In this document: piece by piece, positions 18,783-26,796 of the stretch
Layout: each line of letters starts with the position of its first letter
Numbering within the stretch: position 1 is the stretch's first letter
Origin: Polaromonas sp.
GTDB taxonomy: Bacteria; Pseudomonadota; Gammaproteobacteria; Burkholderiales; Burkholderiaceae_C
DNA length: 60,405 bases
Reading direction: 5' to 3'
Assembly (NCBI RefSeq): GCF_018780625.1
Contig: NZ_JADMJK010000074.1
Location: forward strand, 1 to 60,405
The notes under the pieces: model-generated
What the model was told of the DNA's origin: nothing
The model's database searches: none
Seen by the model: the letters and a program-made list of their open reading frames with translations, nothing else
Position numbers and translations under genes: made by a program

Positions 18783-19562
18783 ATGTCCGCTACCCTCGAA
18801 GCTTTCGTTGCCCCTTCTCACCCTGCGGTTTTCCGCCAGGAAAGCGTCAGTCCCGTGCCGCTCAAGACGATGTGCTCCAGTTGCCATCTCAATTCCGTGT
18901 GCCTTCCCTGCGGCGTTGCGGGCTGTGACCTGCTGCGCATAGATGGTTTGAATTTCGGCCGACGCAGGATCAAGGTCGGGCAGACGCTTTACCGTGAGGG
19001 CGACCGCTTCCAGTTTATTTACGCGGTGCGTAGCGGCACCTTCAAGTCGAGCCTGATGCTGGCCGACGGGCGCGAGCAGATCAGCGGGTTTTACATGGCC
19101 GGCGAGTTGCTGGGCCTGGATGGCGTGGCCAATGGGGAGCACGCCAGCAGCGCGACCGCCCTGGAAGACACGGAAGTGTGCGCCATTCCATATGCACACC
19201 TCACCGAACTGGCCGCTGGAAACCCCGGGATGCAGCACATGCTCGGCCGGCTGATGAGCCGGGAGATCGTGCGGGAGCACAGCCTCATGGTGCTGCTGGG
19301 CAGCATGAACGCCGAGGAGCGGCTGGCCGCGTTCTTGCTGAATCTGTCGCAGCGGCTCAATGCGCGTGGCTACTCGGCCACCGAATTTCATTTGCGGATG
19401 TCGCGCGCAGAGATCGGCAGCTACCTGGGCATGACGCTGGAGACCGTCAGTCGCACCTTCTCCACCTTCCAGCAGCATCGCCTGCTCGAAGTCGACAAGC
19501 GCCACATCCGCGTGATTGACCTGGATGGGTTGAAGCGGGCTTTCGAGATACGCCTGCACTGA
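18783..19562 (+). CDS. fnr: FNR-type oxygen-sensing transcription regulator
   Basis: 259 residues. N-terminal cysteines 31, 34, 40 (C-x2-C-x5-C, the exact spacing of E. coli FNR Cys20/23/29) plus Cys133 in EVCAIPYAHL, equivalent to Cys122: the four ligands of the oxygen-labile 4Fe-4S cluster are all present. Cyclic-nucleotide-like fold in the middle, then a winged helix whose recognition helix reads MTLETVSRTFSTFQ; E-xx-SR is the signature that reads TTGAT-N4-ATCAA. Several such sites occur in this window, making it the likely regulator of the block. RBS AAGGAA precedes the ATG. The symbol is used for the family; anr is equally fitting. Confidence 0.93.
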   Translation: MSATLEAFVAPSHPAVFRQESVSPVPLKTMCSSCHLNSVCLPCGVAGCDLLRIDGLNFGRRRIKVGQTLYREGDRFQFIYAVRSGTFKSSLMLADGREQISGFYMAGELLGLDGVANGEHASSATALEDTEVCAIPYAHLTELAAGNPGMQHMLGRLMSREIVREHSLMVLLGSMNAEERLAAFLLNLSQRLNARGYSATEFHLRMSRAEIGSYLGMTLETVSRTFSTFQQHRLLEVDKRHIRVIDLDGLKRAFEIRLH

Positions 19563-19643
19563 CGGCGTGGGCCGCACCCTGACGCCTTGGGAGCCGACCA
19601 TGAACTGCTGGCGCATCGCTGGTCACGCCGGCGTAGAACCATC

Positions 19644-20006
19644 ATGAAACCCCCCTTGCTTGACATGGCCTGGCTGAACGAGCGTCAGGTCGTGACCCAG
19701 TCCGAGCTGGCACGGATCTGCGCCATGAGCAGGGCTGAATTGGACGAACTGGTGGACTACGGCGCCCTGGTAGCGCTGGTGCCTTTGAATGGCGCGCAGC
19801 CAGAGCGCATTTTCAGTACCGAGTGCGTCATGCCGCTGCGCACAGCCAGCCAGTTGCGCCACGATTTTGTGCTGGACCTGTTCATGGTGGCGGTGCTGAT
19901 GGTGTACCTGCGCCGTATCGAGTCACTTGAGCAGCAAGTGCGGTCCTTGTCTGGCGCAATGTCCTGCGGCGTGAGCCGGTCATCTGGTGCTACCAAAAAT
20001 ATCTAA
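19644..20006 (+). CDS. CbpM-like / MerR-type chaperone modulator
   Basis: 120 residues from ATG 19644. N-terminal helix-turn-helix-like half (VVTQSELARICAMSRAELDELVDYGAL) and C-terminal amphipathic helix LDLFMVAVLMVYLRRIESLEQQVRSL, the layout of CbpM, which inhibits the DnaJ homologue CbpA in E. coli. No cbpA gene is adjacent. It directly follows fnr (82 bases) and may be part of its transcript. CbpM assignment is by overall layout only. Confidence 0.65.
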   Translation: MKPPLLDMAWLNERQVVTQSELARICAMSRAELDELVDYGALVALVPLNGAQPERIFSTECVMPLRTASQLRHDFVLDLFMVAVLMVYLRRIESLEQQVRSLSGAMSCGVSRSSGATKNI

Positions 20007-20028
20007 GTGTTTTAGGTGTTTTAGGCGC

Positions 20029-21225
20029 TCAGGGCGCACGTACCCGGACATTGCGGCCGTCGGCAAGAGCGGCGGGCGGATAAAGCACTACGGACTGGCC
20101 CGGTACCAGGCCTTGGCGCACCCACGCCATGGTGGTGTTGCGTGCAGCCACGTCCACCGCCTGCAGTCGCGCACGCCGTCCGTCCAGCCGGTACACGGCC
20201 ATGCCGCCTGCATGGGGAAACAAGGCCCCGACGGGCACCTGCACCGCCTGTTCAACGCGGGCTGTGACGATTTTCACCCCGACGCGGAACCCGTCGCCCA
20301 GGGCCTGCCAGGCTTTTGTCGGCTCAGCAATATCGATCAGCACATTGACCCGTTGCTCCTCAATGCCCAGGGCGGAGACCTTGGTGAAGGCGGCGGGCTC
20401 CACGCGGCGAACCCTGCCTTCAATCGGTGGCCCGCCCCAGCGCTCAATCACCACCCGGTAGCCGGGCTGGGCCTGCACCGCGTCGGCGGTCAGCAACTCG
20501 CTCACCACCTCCATGTGCGCCGGGTCGCCTACGTCCATCAGGGCCGCGCCAGCGGCAATGGTCGCTTCGCTCGGCAACACCACGCGCAGCACCACGCCGC
20601 TGACCGGCGAGGGCAGGGCGAAGGGACGTGCGCCCTGGGCGATGGCCGTGGCCGCGGCAGGCATCAGCGCTGCGCTGGCCTGGGCCTGCTCTTGCCTGGC
20701 AATCTCGCGTTCGGCGTTGGCAATGTCGAGTTCGCGCCGGGCAGCTGTCACGGCCAGGCGGGTGGTGTCCAGGCGCGCTGGCGACACGAAGCCTTCACCG
20801 GCCAATTTTCCGGTGCGCTGCAATTCAAGCCAGGCCTCTTGCAGCGACACCTCGGCGCGCTGTATTCGGGCGCTGGCGCGTTCAACGCCTGCAGAGGCCG
20901 CTTTCAGCCGCGCCTGGGCTTCGCGCCGGCTGCGTTCATCGACCATGGGCGACATCACCGGCGTTAAAACCGCCACGGTGTCGCCAGCGGCCACGCGGTC
21001 GCCCTCACGCAGCGTCATGCGCGACAGCCGCGCCGCGACGGGTGCTGAAATGGTGTAGCGCTCTTTGAGGCGGGTGCGGCCGTCCTCTTCAATAAACTGC
21101 TCAAAGCGGGCCGTCGTGACCGTTGCTACCTCGACGTCAATGGCACGCGGGGAAAAGGCCCACGCCAGCACGGCGATTGCAGCGGCGGCGGCTGCAATCA
21201 AGGCCCAGGTTGTCTTGCTTGGCAC
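20029..21225 (-). CDS. HlyD/MacA-type periplasmic adaptor
   Basis: 398 residues, starting at a GTG (21223–21225). One N-terminal membrane anchor (WALIAAAAAAIAVLAWAF), then the lipoyl/barrel-sandwich half TISAPVAARLSRMTLREGDRVAAGDTVAVL, an alpha-helical hairpin rich in Ala/Arg/Glu (about 95–190), and the second half SPVSGVVLRVVLPSEATIAAG. Bridges an inner-membrane exporter to the outer membrane. Last gene of a three-gene ABC exporter set (ATPase–permease–adaptor); 3 bases from the permease stop. No TolC-like outer-membrane partner is nearby. Substrate unknown. Confidence 0.88.
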   Translation of the reverse strand: MPSKTTWALIAAAAAAIAVLAWAFSPRAIDVEVATVTTARFEQFIEEDGRTRLKERYTISAPVAARLSRMTLREGDRVAAGDTVAVLTPVMSPMVDERSRREAQARLKAASAGVERASARIQRAEVSLQEAWLELQRTGKLAGEGFVSPARLDTTRLAVTAARRELDIANAEREIARQEQAQASAALMPAAATAIAQGARPFALPSPVSGVVLRVVLPSEATIAAGAALMDVGDPAHMEVVSELLTADAVQAQPGYRVVIERWGGPPIEGRVRRVEPAAFTKVSALGIEEQRVNVLIDIAEPTKAWQALGDGFRVGVKIVTARVEQAVQVPVGALFPHAGGMAVYRLDGRRARLQAVDVAARNTTMAWVRQGLVPGQSVVLYPPAALADGRNVRVRAP

Positions 21226-21228
21226 TGG

Positions 21229-23595
21229 CTACTCCCTTGTCTTCAGTGACGCCACCATGTCCAGCCGGTCAATGCGGCGGCGCACCACCAAAGCGCTGGC
21301 CGCGCCAGCGCCAACCACGCACAGCGCGGCCCAGGCGTAGGTGCGGGGGCGTATCACGACCGGAAACAAAAACTGGTCCGACCGCATCAGCTCCACCAGC
21401 GTGTGTGTCAGCGCCCAGCCCAGGAACATGCCCAGGGGCAGCGCAACCGCAATGCCCAGCGCCAACTCGCCCAGCAGCAAGGTGGACACCTCGGCGCGGG
21501 TAAAGCCCAGCACCCGCAGGCTGGCCAGTTCCCAGCTGCGCTCGGCCAGCGCGATGCGGGCGTTGTTGTAGACCACGCCCACCGCAATCACGCCCGCAAA
21601 CGCGGTGAGTATGGTGCTCATGATCAGGATGTTGCGGGCCGAGACTTCCTGCATGTTGCGCAGCATGGTGCCCTTGCTGAATGCCCCGGCCACGCGCGGC
21701 ATGGCCTGCGTGGCTTGCAGCACCTGCGGCGCTGTTCCCCGTTCTACGGCGACGCTGAACAAGGATGCCACATCGCCGTCGCCCAGCAAACGGTTCAGCG
21801 CCTGCAGGTCCATGTAGGCGTTCAGGCCCATCATGTCGCGCACGGTGCGCTCCACGACCACCTGCCGCACCGGGCGCCGCCCCTCGCGTACTTCAACCGT
21901 CACGGTGTCTCCTGCGCGCAGGCCGAGCTTGTCGGCCAGCCGGTCCGTCATCAAGAGACCCTGCGCGCTGGGGCTGGTTTGCTTGCGGTCCACGTCAATG
22001 ATCCGGCGAAGGTAGGGTGGCGCCGCATAGCCCTGAATCACGCCGCTCTCGCTGCGCGAACCATGCACAAAGCGCACCGCCACGCTGCGGCCGGGCTCGA
22101 CTTGCAGCACGCCAGGGATGCGCGCCAGCGCCCGTGCGGCTGAAGCGTCCACCGGGTCGGTGGTCCACACCGCGATGTCGCCGCGCATGGCCAGGGTAAA
22201 GCTCGCGTCCACAATGACCTCAATCGCGTCACGAAAGAAGTTGCCCATCACGACAATCGCTACCGCGGCTGCAATGCCGCCAGTTGTCAGCGCCGAACGC
22301 AGGGGGCGGCGTTCGATGTTGCGCAGGATCATGCGCAGGCCCGGGGTGGTGCGCAGGCGGGGCAGGCGCTCCAGCAGCGACCTGCGGTAACGTCCGGGCG
22401 CCAGCGGACGCATGGCTTCGGCGGGCGCCAGCCGCACCGTGGCGGCGATGGCCGTCAGCGTTCCCAGCAGGGCTGTCACGGCCACAATCGCCAGGCTGCT
22501 CAGCACCAAGGGCGGCGCGACGCGGTGGATAAAGCTCGGGAAGTGGAAAAATTCAGCGTACAGGCCCGTGAGCAGCCCACCCAGCCAGTCACCCAGCCAC
22601 AAGCCCAGCAGGTAGCCGCCCCCCACCATGGGCGTGACCAGCTTGAGGTAGTGCGCTGCGATGCTGCGGTTGCCGTAGCCCAGCGCCTTCAGCGCGGCGA
22701 TTTGTTCGCGTTGCGTAGACACCAGGCGTGCTGCGACCACATGCACCAGAAAGGCCGCCACCGCCAGAAAGATGGACGGCAGCAGTGTGCCCAGCACGCG
22801 CTGCTCGCGGATTTCGTTGTCCAGCATGGCGTGCGACACCTGCTCTGTGCGGCCATGCGCCGGCAGCGCGCCTGCGGGGGCCAGCAGCCGGTCCAGCGCA
22901 TCCACCACGGCGGGCCGGGAGGCCCCTGGTGCCAGCTTGAGTGCCACATGGTTGAACGCACCCGTCATGTTCATGGCGGCGGCCAGCGCTTCCTTGTCCA
23001 GCCAAAAAACGCCAAAAGCGCGAAGATCTGGCATGCCCCACAGGCCGGCAAAGATGTACTCGGGTGACAAGGCCACGCCCGTGATGCGAAGCACCCGGCG
23101 CTTGCCGTTGATGAGCGCGGTGACCTGCCCGCCCGGCCTGAGCCCATGCGCGGCGGCAAAGCCTTCGGATACCAGCGCCTCCAGCTCGCCGCCTGTGTCG
23201 GCACCTGAGCCGGGCAGCCTGCCCGCACGCAGCGTGACCAGGTTCAGCCGTTGCGGCTGGCTGCTGCTCAGGCCGATCAACTGCCCCACCACCGGGTCAG
23301 GGCTTCCCGTCAGCGTGACGCGCGCAACGGTTTCGACCGTCGTCTCGACCTCGGTCACGCCGGGTAGCGCGCGCAGCCGCTCCGACAGGCTGTCAGGCGC
23401 GCGCTTCAATGTGGTGAACACATCGGCGAAGCGCCCGGCCTCGTAGAAACGGTCGCGTGCCAGCGCCAGTGAATCCACCGCCGACAAGGTGGCCACAAAG
23501 CCGCCAATGCCGCTGGCCACCACCAGGGCAATGGTCAGGGCCTGGCTCCATAGAAGGCGCAGGTCCCTGAGCACTTTTCGGTCCAGGGCCTTCAT
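21229..23595 (-). CDS. ABC transporter permease, FtsX/MacB-like duplicated form
   Basis: 788 residues with an N-terminal helix (LWSQALTIALVVASGIGGFVAT), a large periplasmic domain, three membrane helices around 270–390 (LLPSIFLAVAAFLVHVVAARLV, VTPMVGGGYLLGLWLGDWLGG), then a second copy of the same plan ending LLGELALGIAVALPLGMFLGWAL and TYAWAALCVVGAGAASALVV. Two FtsX domains in one chain characterise the DUF214/LolE-like permeases of exporters that work on envelope substrates. Starts 4 bases after the ATPase stop. Substrate cannot be read from sequence. Confidence 0.9.
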   Translation of the reverse strand: MKALDRKVLRDLRLLWSQALTIALVVASGIGGFVATLSAVDSLALARDRFYEAGRFADVFTTLKRAPDSLSERLRALPGVTEVETTVETVARVTLTGSPDPVVGQLIGLSSSQPQRLNLVTLRAGRLPGSGADTGGELEALVSEGFAAAHGLRPGGQVTALINGKRRVLRITGVALSPEYIFAGLWGMPDLRAFGVFWLDKEALAAAMNMTGAFNHVALKLAPGASRPAVVDALDRLLAPAGALPAHGRTEQVSHAMLDNEIREQRVLGTLLPSIFLAVAAFLVHVVAARLVSTQREQIAALKALGYGNRSIAAHYLKLVTPMVGGGYLLGLWLGDWLGGLLTGLYAEFFHFPSFIHRVAPPLVLSSLAIVAVTALLGTLTAIAATVRLAPAEAMRPLAPGRYRRSLLERLPRLRTTPGLRMILRNIERRPLRSALTTGGIAAAVAIVVMGNFFRDAIEVIVDASFTLAMRGDIAVWTTDPVDASAARALARIPGVLQVEPGRSVAVRFVHGSRSESGVIQGYAAPPYLRRIIDVDRKQTSPSAQGLLMTDRLADKLGLRAGDTVTVEVREGRRPVRQVVVERTVRDMMGLNAYMDLQALNRLLGDGDVASLFSVAVERGTAPQVLQATQAMPRVAGAFSKGTMLRNMQEVSARNILIMSTILTAFAGVIAVGVVYNNARIALAERSWELASLRVLGFTRAEVSTLLLGELALGIAVALPLGMFLGWALTHTLVELMRSDQFLFPVVIRPRTYAWAALCVVGAGAASALVVRRRIDRLDMVASLKTRE

Positions 23596-23599
23596 GGTG

Positions 23600-24331
23600 T
23601 CACCACGACAGTTCGGCTGGCGTCAGGCGCCGCTCGGGCACCTCAATGCTGGCAATACGCCCGTCCACCAGCCGGATCACCCTGTCCGCCATGCCTGCGA
23701 TGGCTGCATTGTGGGTAATGACCACCGCCGTGGTCCCCAGTTCGGTGTTGATTTTTGCAATGACCTCCAGCACCAGCTTGCCGGTGGCATAGTCCAGCGC
23801 GCCGGTCGGCTCGTCGCACAGCAGCAATTGCGGGCGTTTGACGATCGCCCGGGCGATGGCGACACGTTGCTGCTCGCCGCCCGACAACTGGGACGGGAAA
23901 TGGTCGCGCCGGTGCGTCAGTGCCACCAGCGCCAGCGCCTCGTCTACGGGCATGGCGTCTGTTGCGATGTCGGTGACCAGGGCCACATTTTCCCGCACGG
24001 TGAGGCTGGGAATGAGGTTGTAGAACTGGAAAACAAAGCCCACGTGTTCCCTGCGGTAGCGGGTGAGGTCGTCGTCTGTTGCATGCGTCAGGCGGTGATC
24101 GAAAAATTCGACCTCACCGCTGGTCGGCACGTCCAGTCCACCCAGAATATTGAGCAGGGTGGACTTGCCGCTGCCCGACGCACCGAGCAGCACGACAAAT
24201 TCTCCGCTGCGCACGTCAAGGTCAATGTCCCGCAGCGCATGCACTGCGGATTCGCCGCTGCCATAGGTTTTGCACAACGACCGGATGCGCAGCACCGTGG
24301 CGTCCGGCTGCCGCGCATCCGCCGTTGTCAT
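23600..24331 (-). CDS. ABC transporter ATP-binding protein (MacB/LolD class)
   Basis: 243 residues. Walker [11 protein letters not shown]-loop [17 protein letters not shown], signature [14 protein letters not shown], Walker [14 protein letters not shown]-loop ITHN. The FQ(F/S)YNLIP segment is typical of the LolD/MacB group that powers FtsX-type permeases. First gene of the exporter operon; 19 bases downstream of the hsp20 stop reading leftwards is the opposite arrangement, i.e. hsp20 lies upstream on the same strand, so read-through from the stress promoter is possible. Confidence 0.93.
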   Translation of the reverse strand: MTTADARQPDATVLRIRSLCKTYGSGESAVHALRDIDLDVRSGEFVVLLGASGSGKSTLLNILGGLDVPTSGEVEFFDHRLTHATDDDLTRYRREHVGFVFQFYNLIPSLTVRENVALVTDIATDAMPVDEALALVALTHRRDHFPSQLSGGEQQRVAIARAIVKRPQLLLCDEPTGALDYATGKLVLEVIAKINTELGTTAVVITHNAAIAGMADRVIRLVDGRIASIEVPERRLTPAELSW

Positions 24332-24350
24332 GGGAAATGGCTCTATCGCT

Positions 24351-24779
24351 CTATTGGACCGCGATTTTCTTGGATGCGGTCGAGGCCTTCTTGGGCAACT
24401 CCAGCGTCAGCACGCCATCGGTGTATTTGGCAACCACCTTGCTGTCATCCACATCCTGGGCCAGACTGAAGGTGCGCGAAATATTGCCCCAGTAGCGCTC
24501 GCTGCGCAATACCTTGCCGCCGTTTCCCTTGGTCTCTTTTTCCCGATTGACTTCGGCGTCGATCTGCACCACGTTGCCGTCGATGCGCACGTTGATGTCT
24601 TCCTTTTTGACGCCAGGGATATCGGCCTTGACCTCGTAGGCGTTGTCTTTTTCAGAGACATCGACCCGCATTTTCAGCGCGGGTGTATCGGGCTCAAAGG
24701 CGACCGGGGCAAAGAAGCGGCGCAGGGCCGTGTCGAAAGTGTCGCTAATGCCGGGATCGAGTACACGAAGATTGCTCAT
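24351..24779 (-). CDS. Small heat-shock protein Hsp20 (alpha-crystallin family)
   Basis: 142 residues from ATG 24777–24779 (the frame is open a further 53 codons upstream without similarity). Alpha-crystallin domain from about 40 to 135: [52 protein letters not shown], and the closing strand motif [13 protein letters not shown] (A/G-x-L/I-x-L). ATP-independent holdase. Second in line after the BON gene in a leftward BON–hsp20–ABC series. RBS AAGGAAACGCATC region precedes the start. Confidence 0.93.
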   Translation of the reverse strand: MSNLRVLDPGISDTFDTALRRFFAPVAFEPDTPALKMRVDVSEKDNAYEVKADIPGVKKEDINVRIDGNVVQIDAEVNREKETKGNGGKVLRSERYWGNISRTFSLAQDVDDSKVVAKYTDGVLTLELPKKASTASKKIAVQ

Positions 24780-24832
24780 GATGCGTTTCCTTAAGGTGGT
24801 TGACGAGAGTGGTGAGGGAGCGTCGGCGCATA

Positions 24833-25486
24833 TCAGCTGCCGACCTCCAGTTTGTCCACGACGCGCGAGACACCGTGCGCCGAGAACGCTGCGCCGACGG
24901 CCGCATCGCGCTCCGCCAGCGAATGCACTTTGCCCCATAAGGTCACCACGCCACCTTCCACCTCGATGGTGATGTGCCTGGCTTCCCGCAGGGCTTGCCG
25001 TGTCAGTGCGGCCGTGATTTGCGCCCCAACGTCCTTGCTGCTGGCGCGGGGCTTGATGGTGATGCGGTTATACAAACCGCGCACACCTGCCAGTGGCCGG
25101 ATGCACTGCTCGGCGCGGACCAGTTGGTAGCGCCAGTCCACCTCGCCGGTCAGCGTGACCCAGCCGTTTTCAACCTCAATCTGCACCTTGCCTTCCGGCA
25201 CCATGGAATTCAGGCGCAAGGCACTGGCTGCAGCCTGCGCGATCTCCGAGTCGCTGCGTTTGTGCTCGGCCGCGAGCTTGACGTCCAGCTCCAGCGCAAT
25301 GCCGCGTACGCCCTCGACACGGCGCACGGCGCGCTCCACCGCGTGCTTTTCGCCAAAGGTGTCCAGATGTCCGCTCAGGGTCACGACGCCGTCCTTGACC
25401 ATGACGCCGATGCTCGCTGCGTTGATGGCTGGATCCCATGCCAACTCGTCGGTGACATCGGCCTTGAGTTGCATATCGGTTTTCAT
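24833..25486 (-). CDS. Triple BON-domain protein (OsmY-like), no signal peptide
   Basis: 217 residues with three BON modules of about 60–70 residues, each with the conserved V-x-L-x-G pattern: DGVVTLSGHLDTFGEKHAVERAV, NGWVTLTGEVDWRYQ and GGVVTLWGKVHSLAERDAA. OsmY is periplasmic, but this protein starts MKTDMQLKADVTDELAWDP with no export signal, so it is likely cytosolic. Preceded by an FNR-type box at 25568–25581 and a TATATT -10 at 25541–25546, giving class II spacing. BON, Hsp20 and Usp genes clustering is known from hypoxia/stress loci in Burkholderia. Confidence 0.9.
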   Translation of the reverse strand: MKTDMQLKADVTDELAWDPAINAASIGVMVKDGVVTLSGHLDTFGEKHAVERAVRRVEGVRGIALELDVKLAAEHKRSDSEIAQAAASALRLNSMVPEGKVQIEVENGWVTLTGEVDWRYQLVRAEQCIRPLAGVRGLYNRITIKPRASSKDVGAQITAALTRQALREARHITIEVEGGVVTLWGKVHSLAERDAAVGAAFSAHGVSRVVDKLEVGS

Positions 25487-25540
25487 GCGTGGTGTTCCTT
25501 TGAAAAAGTCGACGGCCCTGCGGTGAGGTGCGTGGGCTTC

Positions 25541-25581
25541 AATATATTCAGCCTGCGCCGGGATGCCTTGATATTTCGCAA
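25541..25581 (-). promoter_or_regulatory. FNR-type box with -10 for the BON gene
   Basis: TTGATATTTCGCAA at 25568–25581 (TTGAT arm perfect, other arm CGCAA) and TATATT at 25541–25546 on the minus strand. The box centre is about 41 bases from the start point implied by that -10, which is the standard class II activation distance. Confidence 0.6.
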
Positions 25582-25658
25582 GTCGCTACCTCCCATGGCC
25601 AGCGGGCGCCGGGCGCTTGACCTGGCGCAAGGCCCGCACGTAAGCGCGGCCCGTCAGC

Positions 25659-26663
25659 TCAAGGAACAAGCACCGCAGCGCCGTTCACCTGGCCGCTGCG
25701 CAGGGCTTGCACGGCCCGGTTGGCGTCTTGCAGCGCAAAGGCCTGCACGTGAATTTGCAGAGGCAAATCGTTCACCAGACTGAAAAACGCGTCACCGTCC
25801 TGGCGCGTGAGGTTGGCGACCGACCTGAGCACGCGCTCTCCCCAGAGCAGCCGGTAGTCAAAAGCGGGGATGGTGCTCATGTGGATACCCGCGCAAACGA
25901 CCGTGCCGCCCTTGCGCGTTGCCGCCAGCGCGGCGGGAACCAGCGCACCGACGGGTGCAAAGATCAGCGCCGCATCCAGCGCAACAGGTGGGAATGCATC
26001 CGAACTTCCCGCCCAGGCCGCACCCAGGCTTAGCGCGAAGCGCTGGCCCGCGCCATCACCTGCACGTGTGAAGGCATACACCTCCTGGCCCTGCGCGACA
26101 GCGATCTGGCAAATGATGTGGGCCGCTGCGCCGAAGCCGTACAGGCCCAGCCGGCGCGGCATGGCCTCTGCCGCAAGCCGCCAGGCGCGAAAACCTATCA
26201 GCCCGGCACACAGCAGGGGCGCTGCGTGGCAGTCGTCGTAGCGATCGGGAAGGGCAAAACAAAAGCGTTCATCGGCGGCAGCATACTCGGCGAAACCACC
26301 GTCGCGGTCGTAGCCCGTGAACACCGGGCGGTCGCACAAATTTTCCCGCTTCAGGGCGCAGAACGGGCAGCTGCCGCACGTCTGGCCCAGCCAGGGAATG
26401 CCGATGCGCTGGCCGATGGAAAAGCGCGTTGCCCGCGTCCCGCGCGCCACCACTTGCCCCACTACCTCGTGCCCGGGCACCACGCTGGTTTTGTGCGGCG
26501 GCAAGTCGCCGTCCATGATGTGCAGATCGGTCCGGCAGACGCCGCAGGCCAGCACGCGGACCACCACATCGTGTTCAGCAGCCCGTGGCACAGGTCTGGC
26601 CGCCCATCGCAGCGTTCGTCCCGACGGGTCCACAGTCATCGCAAACATGGAGGCTGGCAACAT
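25659..26663 (-). CDS. Zinc-dependent alcohol dehydrogenase (MDR family)
   Basis: 334 residues. Catalytic zinc ligands in CGVCRTDLH and GHEVVGQV, structural zinc loop CGSCPFCALKRENLC (four Cys), and a Rossmann segment YGFGAAAHIICQIAVAQG where the usual GxGGxG is GFGAAA. The ADHP-like protein would interconvert alcohols and aldehydes with NAD. Start at 26663; an in-frame ATG at 26648 fits the family equally well. Divergent from phaC with an FNR-type box between, which suggests joint fermentation/PHA control under oxygen limitation. Confidence 0.9.
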   Translation of the reverse strand: MLPASMFAMTVDPSGRTLRWAARPVPRAAEHDVVVRVLACGVCRTDLHIMDGDLPPHKTSVVPGHEVVGQVVARGTRATRFSIGQRIGIPWLGQTCGSCPFCALKRENLCDRPVFTGYDRDGGFAEYAAADERFCFALPDRYDDCHAAPLLCAGLIGFRAWRLAAEAMPRRLGLYGFGAAAHIICQIAVAQGQEVYAFTRAGDGAGQRFALSLGAAWAGSSDAFPPVALDAALIFAPVGALVPAALAATRKGGTVVCAGIHMSTIPAFDYRLLWGERVLRSVANLTRQDGDAFFSLVNDLPLQIHVQAFALQDANRAVQALRSGQVNGAAVLVP

Positions 26664-26716
26664 GCTGTCATGGTACGCAATTGCCTTGCCAGCGGCGCAA
26701 GAATGAAAACTTGCGG

Positions 26717-26730
26717 TTGACTTTTCTCAA
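26717..26730. promoter_or_regulatory. FNR-type box between adh and phaC
   Basis: TTGACTTTTCTCAA: TTGAC arm consensus, second arm CTCAA deviates by one base. Sits 53 bases before the adh start (26663) and 66 bases before the phaC start (26797). Confidence 0.5.
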
Positions 26731-26796
26731 ATGCTAAGTGCGTTGCAAATGGCAGGATGACGGTGCGGGGCAGTTTGCCGCCGAACGAGGGTTTCA

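Noticed and set aside
24774-24832. TTGACGAGAGTGGT before hsp20 as FNR box
   Set aside because: Second arm does not match; only one half-site.
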